Numbered from the stretch's first letter, positions 17,014 to 26,404 are shown. The stretch is 64,000 bases of DNA from an uncultured Spirochaetaceae bacterium (GCA_944389145.1 CALXLH010000022.1:1-64000), one strand, 5' to 3'. Made by a program: numbers and translations. Notes: generated by a model not told the origin, from the letters alone.

Positions 17014-17068
17014 AGACAGCTTCTATCCCGGCTTGGACGACTCCGTCGTTCAAAGGGGGTATTTTATA

Positions 17069-17803
17069 ATGATGAGGGCAAGGAAGGCCTTGGCCATCGC
17101 TTTGTGCATGGCTTTGGCTATCGCTGGGCTGTCAGCTTATCAGCTTTCGCCGCTTAACGTTACCTATGACCCTACCGGAGCCGGTAGTGCCAAGGTCTAT
17201 ACGATCGTGAACGACTCTGACTCTCCGATAGCCATCGAGGTCCGGGCGGAACAGAGGATCGTCGATATCGACGGCAACGAGGCGAATCAGGACGGATCCG
17301 CATACTTCTCCATACAGCCTAGCCGCATGATCATACGTCCGGATTCCACTCAGCTCGTAAGGGTTCAGTACCGAGGCCCGAGCACGGTGACCCGTGAGCT
17401 TTCCTTCCGTATCATCAGCGAGCAGATCCCGATGCCGACAGGCGCGCAGTCAGATGAGGGCGGCCAGATGATATCATTCCTCTTCGTCTATTCGACAAGC
17501 GCGTACGTACGCCCCTCCCGCGTTGTGGAGAGGGTTGAAGGAGACGCATCCGTCAATGAGGAGGGGAAGCTTGAGGTGGTCCTCTCCAATACGGGAAGCG
17601 TCCATCAGATGCTCAATTCCCTTGCTGTCACCGTCAATGGGGATGATGGCTCCTCCTATACCCTTTCAGGAGAGGAGCTGCAGCCGCTTGCCGGACAGAA
17701 TCTCCTCACTGATTCCAGGCTAAGGACGATCCTCGGGCTGCCTGATGCGCTCAGCGGCGCATCTGCGTTCTCGGTAGATCTTGCATACGATTTCGAATAT
17801 TGA
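17069..17803 (+). CDS. PapD-like periplasmic pilus chaperone
   Basis: This 244-residue chaperone-usher pathway chaperone holds unfolded pilus subunits in the periplasm by lending them a beta-strand. The signal peptide (MMRARKALAIALCMALAIAG) ends LSA. The N-terminal Ig-like domain shows LSPLNVTYDPTG, KVYTIVNDSDSPIAIEVRAE, FSIQPSRMIIRPDSTQLVRV, QYRGP and RELSFRIISEQIP, the order seen in archaic (CsuC-like) chaperones. A second domain follows from about residue 160. The ATG at 17069 has AAAGGGGG 10 nt upstream; the frame is open further upstream, but that would translate the G tract. It is the first gene of the fimbrial operon. Confidence 0.85.
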   Translation: MMRARKALAIALCMALAIAGLSAYQLSPLNVTYDPTGAGSAKVYTIVNDSDSPIAIEVRAEQRIVDIDGNEANQDGSAYFSIQPSRMIIRPDSTQLVRVQYRGPSTVTRELSFRIISEQIPMPTGAQSDEGGQMISFLFVYSTSAYVRPSRVVERVEGDASVNEEGKLEVVLSNTGSVHQMLNSLAVTVNGDDGSSYTLSGEELQPLAGQNLLTDSRLRTILGLPDALSGASAFSVDLAYDFEY

Positions 17804-17821
17804 GCTGCTCAGGCGCAGACT

Positions 17822-20800
17822 ATGGGACGGTTGGGTGTGATAGCGGTTGCAGTGTGGGTATCTGTGGTGGCAGTCATGGTGCTTGCACTGCTGCCTGGCA
17901 TGGGAAGCAGGATTCTCCATGTCATGATGCCGCATGCCTCAATAGCCATCCTGGTCCTTGCGCTTATGACGATGATGCTCCTCTGCAGCTGGAGCAGCGC
18001 TGAGATAGTACCCCCAGGGACGGAGGTCGTGATTTCATCTGCAGATGACACGGCCTCCTCCCATTACATATATGATAGCACCGTTAGCGGAAGCTATCCA
18101 CAAGGCAGGGCAGGGACGGACGCAGAAAGCATCCTTCTTCCGATCGAGTTCTCCGATTTCCCGCCTCTCGTTCCATCCAGGGCACCGGAGGATTTCATCC
18201 GCTTCCTTTCGATCAGGGAGCGCATGAGAAGTGTGGCAAGGATGATTGATTTCATGGATTCCACGGAGCTTCCCCCAGAGATAGAGGACATCCTCCTTCC
18301 GATAGAGTTCTCCGACAGTCCTCCGCTAGTGCCAAGGACTCTGTCAGATATGCATGAGGCGATAGTGCTTCCTGCTGGTCAGATATATCCGGCTATGCCA
18401 GAATCCATGCAGGATGAGGAACCTGTTACCGAGAGTCAATTTGAGGTTCCGTCATATCTTATTTCTGGAAATGGCTCTGAAACAGCAATCGTGCCTGATC
18501 CTATCATTGCTGTAGATGAAGCTTCCGAACTGTCTGTTCCCGCTCAGGAGGAGGGCTCTGGCGGCTTAGATTCCATCGATGATCTCTTAGCGGGCCTGAC
18601 TGAGGAGGAGCGTGCATTCTGGTCTGCCTTCTATATTGCAGGCGAGGATGAGATAGTGCTTGCTGATGGCTTGTACTATATGGATCTGTATATCAATGAT
18701 TCATTTACCGGTACCGTCGGCGTAACGATTCTCAACGGAGAGCCAAGCCTAGACAGAGGAGACCTTGCCGGTTATCTACGTGATACGATTACCGATGAGG
18801 CCTTTGACAGGATATTTACCTATTCAAGCGATGCGATTGCCTTGAGCTATCTTGATAGCATCGGTATCCGTACCTCGTTCAACAGCGAGAGTTATGAGGT
18901 CAGGATCTTCTTCATGCCAGAGGATATGCCTATACAGATTCTCAGCCTGACAGGCGGAATGAGTGCAGGACGACGTCGCTCAAGGCCTATCGCGAATGGG
19001 ATTAATCTGGAACCTGCCGTATTTGCTGTCGAGTCAACATACAATCTCACGGGACGTGTTCCGAACTTCCGGAATGACCGCTGGCTGAATAACATGACAT
19101 TCACGTTTTCGTCATCGAATCATGCCAGGCTCTATGATCTCCATCTGGATTTCAATTACTACATGAATTTCGGAGTCGGTAGATTCCTGTTCAATTTCGG
19201 TTCATACAGATTCTATTATGATTTTCCTGATGAGATGATCAGGCTTTCCTTCGGCAATGTGTCATCAGATCTTCTTAGCCCTGATGGAACGTCCGTGGGC
19301 GTAGAGTTCGAGAAGAGCTATGCATATGCTCCTTCTGGGTATATAAGGCCAAGCCATTATGAACAGCTTATCGTCATCGAGAAGCCTTCGGAGGTCGAGA
19401 TTTTCAACGAAGGCCGTTCCATATTCCATCGTACGCTTGATGTAGGAACATACAGGCTTCGCGATTTCATTCTCTATTCAGGTGCGAACAGGATCACTAT
19501 CAGGGTGACACCTCTTGATGGTTCCCTTGTTCAGGAAATTGATATGGATTTGCTGTACTCTGGCTCGCTTCTGGCTCCTCATGAGGTATATTATGGAGCG
19601 TCCCTTGTCACGGGCCGCAGGGTAGTGAATTCTTCTTCGCAGAAGGACAAGGGCAAGCTGCGCCTTCCTATCTGGGGAGGAAGGAGCCTTGAGTATGACC
19701 TAAGGGATTGGACGCTTTCCTCGTTCGTCAGGGCTGGCCTTACTCCTACGCTTACTCTCGATACCACTGTCGCGATTCAGAATAATCCTACGGATCTGGC
19801 TTCATTCCGTCCTAATGCCAGGATGGCCGCTGAGCTTATACACGCGAGCTTCCTTGGTACTACCAGATACCTCTTTAATGTCTCTGAGCGTACCGATGAG
19901 AACGGCACATGGCAGATGCCAGGCTTCTATGCGAGCATTGGCCATCAGATTTCGACGGATTGGCAAAGCCTGAGCTCTGTGACGATCACAGGCAGCTATT
20001 ATTCTCCAAGAGAGCTGGGAATCGATGGCCGCCATCGCTTCTCTCTCAGCGGAGGACTCTCTGGCCGGGTCGGGATAATGAGCTGGAGCGTGAATGCCTC
20101 AGGTTCGATTTACTCTGATATCATCAAGGAGAGTGCCTGGTATCTTTCCTCATCCCTTAGCTTCTCCCTTTCCCGGAATGTATGGCTTACCGCTTCCGGA
20201 ACCATGCAGGGAGACTTCAGCTCCGCGCCTCAGTTCAGCGGAAGGATCTCCGCATCAATCAGGTTCGGACGCACGAATACGAGCATGACGCTCAGCGATA
20301 CCACGTCGTATGCTACGTTCAGGTATTCTGATAACAGGCATTCATTCACGATCGGGGCAGATACGGGCAGATTCGATGATTTCAATCGGTATGGCTTCGA
20401 TGCTGATTACGCATATTCTGGTGATTATATCAACGCCTCGCTTGGACTGGATGCCGGTTCATCGTTCAATACCATCGGAGCTGACTTCCGTCTTAGCACG
20501 GCGAGCGTGTTTGCTGACGGCCTGATGGCATTCAATTCCCATGTTCCTGTGAACTATCTGCTTATCAGCCAGAAGGGAGCGCTGAAGGATAATCATATAT
20601 CGATCGGTTCTCCGGGCAGCAGCGTTGCTGACAGGATGGATTCATTCCTGGGCGTCTCTCTTTATGAAGGGCTTTCCGCTGGAGGTTATGATGACAGCTT
20701 CATCGTCTACAGCGAGGGTGAGAATGCCTTTGCCCCTCTGGTGATGTACCCGGTGAATATCCCTTCATCCTCAAGGCGCGGGTATGTGCTTCGGCTCGAT

Positions 20801-21205
20801 GCTCCGAATACCTATCCTGCCTCCGGAGTCGTTACGTTGCCGGATGGGAATCTGTGGCTCAATGGCTCTTCTCCGATCTATTCGATAACGATCGAGGATG
20901 ATGAGGTGAGGACCGAACCTACCGATGAATATCTCTTCACCGATAGCGATGGGCGTTTCGTTACCCAGACACTTGAGCCTGGAACATATGGCTTTGATGT
21001 CATGTATGACGGCGACTGGATACTTATGATGTTCACGATACAGGATCTTGCAGACAGTATCGGATGCATACAGCTTGTGAATCAGGGCAGCTCATCCATG
21101 GATCTCAGGCTCCCTGAGGTCTATTCCTCATCGATCATGTTCACTTTTGATCAGGCAATATCTTCTGATGCCTTCTTTGATCTGCTCTATGGAGGTGCTG
21201 CATGA
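17822..21205 (+). CDS. Chaperone-usher outer-membrane usher, large variant
   Basis: This is a usher-like protein of up to 1127 residues, which would secrete and order the pilus subunits across the outer membrane. A usher-type N-terminal domain lies near 285-380 (YYMDLYINDSFTGTVGV; YEVRIFFMPEDMP). A plug/barrel stretch with VEIFNEGRSIFHRTLDVGTY and RLRDFILYSGANRITIRV lies near 520-570. A long Tyr/Ser-rich barrel follows, with a C-terminal domain (TDSDGRFVTQTLEPGTYGF). It is longer than usual because of a ~230-residue N-terminal extension in which ILLPIEFSD-F/S-PPLVP occurs twice (about 100-114 and 159-173). Start choice is uncertain: 17822 is nearest the chaperone stop, but 17924 would give a clean signal peptide ending CSWSSA. 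Confidence 0.75.
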   Translation: MGRLGVIAVAVWVSVVAVMVLALLPGMGSRILHVMMPHASIAILVLALMTMMLLCSWSSAEIVPPGTEVVISSADDTASSHYIYDSTVSGSYPQGRAGTDAESILLPIEFSDFPPLVPSRAPEDFIRFLSIRERMRSVARMIDFMDSTELPPEIEDILLPIEFSDSPPLVPRTLSDMHEAIVLPAGQIYPAMPESMQDEEPVTESQFEVPSYLISGNGSETAIVPDPIIAVDEASELSVPAQEEGSGGLDSIDDLLAGLTEEERAFWSAFYIAGEDEIVLADGLYYMDLYINDSFTGTVGVTILNGEPSLDRGDLAGYLRDTITDEAFDRIFTYSSDAIALSYLDSIGIRTSFNSESYEVRIFFMPEDMPIQILSLTGGMSAGRRRSRPIANGINLEPAVFAVESTYNLTGRVPNFRNDRWLNNMTFTFSSSNHARLYDLHLDFNYYMNFGVGRFLFNFGSYRFYYDFPDEMIRLSFGNVSSDLLSPDGTSVGVEFEKSYAYAPSGYIRPSHYEQLIVIEKPSEVEIFNEGRSIFHRTLDVGTYRLRDFILYSGANRITIRVTPLDGSLVQEIDMDLLYSGSLLAPHEVYYGASLVTGRRVVNSSSQKDKGKLRLPIWGGRSLEYDLRDWTLSSFVRAGLTPTLTLDTTVAIQNNPTDLASFRPNARMAAELIHASFLGTTRYLFNVSERTDENGTWQMPGFYASIGHQISTDWQSLSSVTITGSYYSPRELGIDGRHRFSLSGGLSGRVGIMSWSVNASGSIYSDIIKESAWYLSSSLSFSLSRNVWLTASGTMQGDFSSAPQFSGRISASIRFGRTNTSMTLSDTTSYATFRYSDNRHSFTIGADTGRFDDFNRYGFDADYAYSGDYINASLGLDAGSSFNTIGADFRLSTASVFADGLMAFNSHVPVNYLLISQKGALKDNHISIGSPGSSVADRMDSFLGVSLYEGLSAGGYDDSFIVYSEGENAFAPLVMYPVNIPSSSRRGYVLRLDAPNTYPASGVVTLPDGNLWLNGSSPIYSITIEDDEVRTEPTDEYLFTDSDGRFVTQTLEPGTYGFDVMYDGDWILMMFTIQDLADSIGCIQLVNQGSSSMDLRLPEVYSSSIMFTFDQAISSDAFFDLLYGGAA

Positions 21206-21951
21206 TAAGGAAGCTAGGTACTTTCGTCTCGCTCTTGCTGATATCTGCCATTGCTCTCTGCGGAAGCAGCGTGTTTCCCGAGGGAATGGACGAGAATGCC
21301 TCCAATGTCCTCAATATAAAGGCATACAAGATAGGAGATGTCGATGGCGTGAGCGTCGTGATAACAGACGCTCTCTCTGAGTCTCTTGATACCGTGGACC
21401 TTGGCGAGAAGGAAAGCATCGATGAGATTGTCGTCGATAACTACATCGATTCGCTTTTAGGAGATACTTCAACATCAATCATGGATGAGGCGTTTGCTGA
21501 GCATATCGTGTTCTCTTACAGGGTCATCGGGAATGAGACGGGCAATTATTCGCTGTCTCTTGATTTCTCTGCCCTTACCCTTGCCAATGGTACCGATATC
21601 ATCGCGACGAGCTATGATCTGGGTAATCTCTCTTATTCCTTTCCCGAGTATACGTCCAGTACGTATACGGAGACAGGGAACAGCACTGAGATCAAGGATT
21701 CCTCCTCGATTGCGAATGTGGATACAGCCAAAGCGCCAGGGAAGCTTTCCTCATACTGGAAGGTAGTTAGCCCGAGCGGCTCAGAGACGACAGTGAGCGG
21801 AGGCCAGAGGATACCCACCCATGTGTGGGTCCATAGGGGTGCTATAGCGATGACGGTGAATAGCACAGAATATCTTTCGACAGGTGACGATGCTCCTGGC
21901 ATCGGAGAATACAGGGCGACGGTACGCGTCATCCTGACGGATGGGAACTGA
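21202..21951 (+). CDS. Secreted fimbrial subunit candidate 1
   Basis: This 249-residue secreted protein has a signal peptide (RKLGTFVSLLLISAIALCGSS). It is rich in Ser/Thr/Ile/Val as expected for an all-beta pilin. It ends GEYRATVRVILTDGN, matching the shared C-terminal strand pattern of this cluster (aromatic, then alternating hydrophobics). Its start overlaps the usher stop (ATGA), so it is translationally coupled to the usher. Its larger size and first position suggest a specialised subunit such as adaptor or terminator; that is inference. Confidence 0.6.
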   Translation: MIRKLGTFVSLLLISAIALCGSSVFPEGMDENASNVLNIKAYKIGDVDGVSVVITDALSESLDTVDLGEKESIDEIVVDNYIDSLLGDTSTSIMDEAFAEHIVFSYRVIGNETGNYSLSLDFSALTLANGTDIIATSYDLGNLSYSFPEYTSSTYTETGNSTEIKDSSSIANVDTAKAPGKLSSYWKVVSPSGSETTVSGGQRIPTHVWVHRGAIAMTVNSTEYLSTGDDAPGIGEYRATVRVILTDGN

Positions 21952-21955
21952 TGAT

Positions 21956-22573
21956 ATGAAGAAGGCTGCAACGATCCTCATCCTTATATTCCTTGCCCTA
22001 GGAGGGATATCTTCGGCTCCGATAGAGGTGGCGCATGATTCCTTCACGATCCAGGCTGGATATGGTGCTGTGCAGGAGGTCTCATTCCACGAGATTCCTG
22101 CCCAGTCATATTCGTATATCGCGGGGATGCCATTCAACATCGAGGAGCAGTTCGTCCAGTATGGGCAGACGGAGAACGGCAGGCAGATCGCAACCATAGA
22201 TATGCTCTCTAATCAGCCGATGAAGCTGATCTTCAACGGTGAGCAGATGATGCATGAGAGTGAAGAATCCACGCCTCTTGATTACATCATTACGATTGAA
22301 TACGAGGAGGGCAGGTTCAGCAATAACAGCATCGTCGAAGGAGATTCAAAGACATTCACGTTCGACAGCCGTACAAGCGATGCCGAGCTGATACTCGGAG
22401 AGGATGCTGACGCAAATACATTCATCGGCTCAGTGGATGGCCTCGTGTACTTCATGTTCACCCGTAAGTCCTCCAGCGTGATAGCAGGAGCAGATGATTC
22501 GACGCTTCCTCCTGGAAATTATGGAGCGCGTGTCTGGGTGACGATTGAACCTCTTGAAGGAGGTACTGTATGA
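21956..22573 (+). CDS. Secreted fimbrial subunit candidate 2
   Basis: This 205-residue secreted protein has signal peptide KKAATILILIFLALGGISSA. The mature part is beta-rich, with YIITIEYEEGRF and a C-terminal GNYGARVWVTIEPLE that fits the cluster's terminal-strand pattern. The ATG at 21956 is used because it begins the signal peptide; an in-frame ATG five codons upstream overlaps the previous gene. It overlaps the next gene by 4 bp. Confidence 0.6.
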   Translation: MKKAATILILIFLALGGISSAPIEVAHDSFTIQAGYGAVQEVSFHEIPAQSYSYIAGMPFNIEEQFVQYGQTENGRQIATIDMLSNQPMKLIFNGEQMMHESEESTPLDYIITIEYEEGRFSNNSIVEGDSKTFTFDSRTSDAELILGEDADANTFIGSVDGLVYFMFTRKSSSVIAGADDSTLPPGNYGARVWVTIEPLEGGTV

Positions 22574-23922
22574 GAAGGGTATTCTCAATTATTGCGTTGC
22601 TTATCAGCTGTATATCAAGCATCACTGCCGCATACGTAGGCGTCAATCCTAGCGTCGGTGGCTTCAACATTGACATGGCAAGCTGGGATTATCAGGGAGG
22701 CACTAATTGGAGTGGAGCGGAGGTTTCCGGCGCAGGCTCTGCCAATAGTTATTCCTATGAGCAGATGGTAGGCATAGGTGGTGTTTATGAGATGGAAGTT
22801 CCTCTCGATCAAACATTTACTGGGCGTGATTATATATGGAGTCAGGCGGATAGTAATAACAAGATGACAATCTCTGCATCTTGTCCTAATGGATTCTATT
22901 TCGTGTCCGCTTCTAATCCATCAGCGCGGCGTCCATTCAATCTTGTCATTGTCCTCAAGACCCACCATCAGGAGAATCCTGGATTAGTGAAGAGTTCAGC
23001 CAATGGAGGTAGTGCCATTATCACTCTGGGACAGGGAGGCGCCATAAATTCAAAGGAAATTGGATATTGGGATTATAACCTCGTGAGTTCAAGACCAGAA
23101 AATTTTACAACAACTCTTGTGTGGGAGGATTCGGATAGAAGTTTTCGCTACCAGTATATGTGGTTCGATGTCATCCTTGAACTTCCGATTGATGATATAA
23201 CCAATACTGGTCTGCTTACTGCCGATGGCAGGGTCTACAATCTCGTTGAGGCGGATGATTACAGTGCTATCGTGACGCTGAGCATTGATTGGAATGGACA
23301 GCATACGGAAGTTACCATTCCGATGTCTGGACATTATTCAATCAATGATGGTCGGCAGAGCATGGCAAGCCTTGTGGTAAGGCCGCGTGCGGCTGCTTCC
23401 AACCTCGATATAAAGAACATGGCAGGGGATCCCCAGACTGTTGCTGATATAGACTTTATGTCAGAGGTATATTCTGTGGATTATGAGAGATACCGTAATG
23501 GGATCAGTAATCCTACGGCTCCTTCTGGTAGCTACAGGATTTTCCTGTCGGCTTCTAACGATCCGAACGATTCAAACTCCACGTTCCTGCTGGAGCATTC
23601 CTCTCGCAGTCCATTGGATGCTCCTTCGCCGTATAACACTATTGAGTATACTGCTACGCTCAGCGGATACGATGGGCCTCTTTCTGATTCGAACAGGCGT
23701 TATCTTACTGAGACGTTCTATGGTAATGAGGCGATATCAGGGACGAATGTTCCCGGTGTGCTGGTTGAGAGCGACAGCCATTCAGATACCGGCGCTGATA
23801 TCCAATACGCGCAGTTCACGGGAAGCATTGATGTGACTATCAGCGAGCCTGATACGCCGATCATGCAGCAGGGGAGATATGTCGATGAGATATACATCCA
23901 TGTCGTTTCGACAGGGGGATAA
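22570..23922 (+). CDS. Large secreted subunit, possible tip adhesin
   Basis: This 450-residue secreted protein has signal peptide RRVFSIIALLISCISSITA. It is about twice the size of the other subunits and begins its mature part with a Gly/Ser/Trp/Tyr-rich segment (SWDYQGGTNWSG). It ends GRYVDEIYIHVVSTGG, the cluster's C-terminal strand pattern. A two-domain layout of binding domain plus pilin domain would make it the tip adhesin, as with other chaperone-usher tips. The receptor is unknown. It is translationally coupled (ATGA) to the preceding gene and is the last of the first subunit block. Confidence 0.55.
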   Translation: MRRVFSIIALLISCISSITAAYVGVNPSVGGFNIDMASWDYQGGTNWSGAEVSGAGSANSYSYEQMVGIGGVYEMEVPLDQTFTGRDYIWSQADSNNKMTISASCPNGFYFVSASNPSARRPFNLVIVLKTHHQENPGLVKSSANGGSAIITLGQGGAINSKEIGYWDYNLVSSRPENFTTTLVWEDSDRSFRYQYMWFDVILELPIDDITNTGLLTADGRVYNLVEADDYSAIVTLSIDWNGQHTEVTIPMSGHYSINDGRQSMASLVVRPRAAASNLDIKNMAGDPQTVADIDFMSEVYSVDYERYRNGISNPTAPSGSYRIFLSASNDPNDSNSTFLLEHSSRSPLDAPSPYNTIEYTATLSGYDGPLSDSNRRYLTETFYGNEAISGTNVPGVLVESDSHSDTGADIQYAQFTGSIDVTISEPDTPIMQQGRYVDEIYIHVVSTGG

Positions 23923-24053
23923 GGAAGGGAATTGGCCTTGGTGATGCGAGTCAGTCAGGGAAGAGATAGAGGGTTCGGTGCCGTTGCCGGATATCGTGTC
24001 CTTAGGAGGATACAACGGGTGGGAAATATATATCGATCTATAAGGAGGACGAT

Positions 24054-24656
24054 ATGAAGAAGATTCTTATATTGATGGTTGCCATGATGGTGATCGGAGG
24101 GATGGTGTTCGCAACAGAGCCACCAGTAGGAACCGGAAAGGATACGGGAACAGATGCAGAGGCTACTCTTGTTGCAAAGCTTGATCTGAAAAATGCTGAT
24201 AATGATTTGATTGAAGTCGGATTCTCTGCTGATGCTGTTTCTGGTGATAACGTATCAACAGTGGCAAGCCCTTCTACATCGCTGGACATGGATACCGACA
24301 TTAATGGTGAGAAGACGCATAGTCAGGATGTTTATGCCTACTGGATTATCCGTTCATCTTCTAATCTTGATGTAAAGCTTTCTCTTACAGATGGCCTGAC
24401 TGGGTTGGATGATGAGGCAACAATCAGTGTTGCCTGGAATGCGGCTCTTTCGGACTATGCCGGAGAGGCTGGAAAGGAAGAAACCGTATCTATTGCAAAT
24501 GGTTCCAACGGCGTGATTGCTGATCATAATGGAGCAACTGATTATGCTAGTACGGGAAGTGTTAAGCTTGCTCTTACTACGGATGGTTTTAGCGCATTGA
24601 CAACGGCTGGTACCCTTTATGGTACTGTAACCCTTAATGTCGTTGCGGGTAATTAA
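24054..24656 (+). CDS. Probable major fimbrial subunit
   Basis: This 200-residue secreted protein has signal peptide KKILILMVAMMVIGGMVFA followed by TEPPVGTGKDTGTDAEATLV, a flexible polar segment that could act as donor strand. It ends GTLYGTVTLNVVAGN. Three features point to the major pilin: a strong Shine-Dalgarno (AAGGAGG), separation from the previous gene by 131 bp, and an intercistronic hairpin right after the stop. Codons are visibly U-ending (GCT, GTT, GGT, GAT) compared with the upstream genes. The role is inferred. Confidence 0.6.
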   Translation: MKKILILMVAMMVIGGMVFATEPPVGTGKDTGTDAEATLVAKLDLKNADNDLIEVGFSADAVSGDNVSTVASPSTSLDMDTDINGEKTHSQDVYAYWIIRSSSNLDVKLSLTDGLTGLDDEATISVAWNAALSDYAGEAGKEETVSIANGSNGVIADHNGATDYASTGSVKLALTTDGFSALTTAGTLYGTVTLNVVAGN

Positions 24657-24668
24657 AAATCTTTTTGT

Positions 24669-24689
24669 CCTGCCTCTTTATGAGGCAGG
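24669..24689 (+). terminator. Hairpin after the probable major pilin gene
   Basis: CCTGCCTC, loop TTTAT, GAGGCAGG is a perfect 8-bp stem 12 bp after the stop. No T-run follows, so it probably protects or partly terminates the upstream message, raising the major subunit over the following minor ones. Confidence 0.6.
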
Positions 24690-24705
24690 GCATCGTTGAG
24701 AGAAG

Positions 24706-25305
24706 ATGAAGAAGCTTGTTTTGTCATTGATATTCCTTATGATGCTCTCTGATGCGTTCGGGGTTAATCCTTTTGTCTTTGATTCTTCGCAGACAGAAGA
24801 GGGTTTCCCGGAGGAGGGGGGTATCGCTGATTATCCTGTATATTGGGATCTTTCGAATGTAGCGGGGCTCGTGTCTTCGGGAGAGGCTTATTTCAATATC
24901 GATGCGCAGGATAAGGATGAGGAAGGTAATCTCGTACTGTCTCCATCGACTGTCAGCTTCGAGGGTGGAACGTATTATGTTGGTTCCGGTACTGTTGAGG
25001 CTGCTTGGAATATCAATGCGTACAAGGCAAGCGTGATGCTTACCGTGAGTGATATGATGACCGGTGATGATACAGCCCAGACACCGTTGCTCTGGTATGT
25101 CTCATCCAGTGATTCGGCAGGGCAGTCCTTTACTATCGGAAGCGGTGATTCCGGGGTATCTGCGGTCATCTATACCCATGATCCTGAGAAAGGCTATCAT
25201 CAGGAGGGAAGCCGTGAGATACGCATCATGACAGAGGATTACTTCAATAAGCCCCGTGCTGAGTTCTCAGGTACGCTGACGCTGGAGGTCAAGGATCTGG
25301 CATGA
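24706..25305 (+). CDS. Secreted fimbrial subunit candidate 3
   Basis: This 199-residue secreted protein has signal peptide KKLVLSLIFLMMLSDAFG. It contains ISVAW-like alternation in VEAAWNINAYKASVMLTVSD, similar to the AYWIIRSSSNLDVKLSLTD segment of the major subunit, so the two look homologous. It ends AEFSGTLTLEVKDLA. It overlaps the next gene by 4 bp, beginning a chain of coupled subunit genes. Confidence 0.6.
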   Translation: MKKLVLSLIFLMMLSDAFGVNPFVFDSSQTEEGFPEEGGIADYPVYWDLSNVAGLVSSGEAYFNIDAQDKDEEGNLVLSPSTVSFEGGTYYVGSGTVEAAWNINAYKASVMLTVSDMMTGDDTAQTPLLWYVSSSDSAGQSFTIGSGDSGVSAVIYTHDPEKGYHQEGSREIRIMTEDYFNKPRAEFSGTLTLEVKDLA

Positions 25306-25844
25306 AGAAGATACTGGCTCTTATCATTATCATTACAATATCTATCCCTCTCTTCGCCGCGCTTGAAGGGGAAACTTCCGCAACGGTAAACCTTGCGCTT
25401 GACCCTAGTGCATCATCCCGCTTTGAGATGGGATTCTCAGGAGGAGAGGTTAATACCATGTATGATTCTCCTTCAGGTATAGAGGGGAACAGGATCGAGC
25501 TTCAGACTTCGCTCAGCGATGATGGTACCACCATAAATGGATTGAGCGAGGTTGCCTGGGTATACTGGAAATACATCTCCGTAAGCAGCGTCGATATTTC
25601 ATTGACTATCGAGGATGCTCTCCAGGGGGGCGGTGATACGATACCGCTGACTGTTTCGATAAAGGATGGGACCGACTCCATAACAAGCGGAGATGACAGG
25701 TCTTTGCTTATAGGGAGTACCGCTACGAATACGCTGCCATCTGTAGGAAGCAGGAATCTCAGGATCGAGGCATCTGTTCCTGTGGATGATTTCCATGCAG
25801 TTGAATATAGTACGAGACTTATCCTTACCATGAAGGTGTCATGA
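25302..25844 (+). CDS. Secreted fimbrial subunit candidate 4
   Basis: This 180-residue secreted protein has signal peptide KKILALIIIITISIPLFA. The mature region keeps the family course: ETSATVNLALDP, then EVAWVYWKYISVSSVDISLT and a final VEYSTRLILTMKVS strand. The VYWKY/SLT segment aligns by eye with the same region in the 24054 and 24706 products. Coupled to both neighbours by ATGA-type overlaps. Confidence 0.6.
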   Translation: MKKILALIIIITISIPLFAALEGETSATVNLALDPSASSRFEMGFSGGEVNTMYDSPSGIEGNRIELQTSLSDDGTTINGLSEVAWVYWKYISVSSVDISLTIEDALQGGGDTIPLTVSIKDGTDSITSGDDRSLLIGSTATNTLPSVGSRNLRIEASVPVDDFHAVEYSTRLILTMKVS

Positions 25845-26395
25845 TGAGAAAAGCATATCTTATTATCCTTATGATATTCCTTGTCCTTCCATTATCGGCT
25901 GAGGATGATATATCGACGATGGTTGTCTATGACGCGCCTTCGACGCGTGTGGAGTTCACGGTAGGATTGACTCATAATATCGGTTTCTCCTCAAGGGATT
26001 TCAGCGGTAGCACGATAAAGCCATCCGAGGAATATGAGATCACAGGAGATACTATTGCCTTTGATAATATCAGCGAAGACTTCATGAGCTATACCACGGA
26101 TATCTTCTATTTCTATCTGCAGGTATTCACTACCGAACCTGTGAAGGCGGTGATAGGATCGCATCCTGCATTATCTTCAACCGGTGCTTCTTCCGTCCAT
26201 TATACGAATCTTGGTTATTCAGGATATTCTGGAAGTGCCATGACCACCGAGGCTGTGCTGGTTGATGAGACGGATGTTGATACTACCGTTCCCCGGTCAT
26301 ATTTCCGGGCATTGCAGTTCTCTGTACCGGTTGATGCCGTGACGAATAACACTTATTCATCATCGCTTATGGTGACTGTCTCATCGATAAACTGA
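25841..26395 (+). CDS. Secreted fimbrial subunit candidate 5
   Basis: This 184-residue secreted protein has signal peptide RKAYLIILMIFLVLPLSA. The middle segment TDIFYFYLQVFTTEPVKAVI corresponds to the tyrosine-rich strand of its neighbours. The C-terminus NTYSSSLMVTVSSIN fits the common strand. Its start overlaps the previous stop; the next gene begins 9 bp after its own stop. Confidence 0.6.
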   Translation: MMRKAYLIILMIFLVLPLSAEDDISTMVVYDAPSTRVEFTVGLTHNIGFSSRDFSGSTIKPSEEYEITGDTIAFDNISEDFMSYTTDIFYFYLQVFTTEPVKAVIGSHPALSSTGASSVHYTNLGYSGYSGSAMTTEAVLVDETDVDTTVPRSYFRALQFSVPVDAVTNNTYSSSLMVTVSSIN

Positions 26396-26404
26396 GGAGT
26401 ATTC

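Noticed and set aside
16991-17068. N-terminal extension of the chaperone that would translate the G9 tract as Gly codons
   Set aside because: A proper signal peptide and ribosome site begin at 17069. The upstream part has no start signal, so the tract is read as promoter DNA, not coding.
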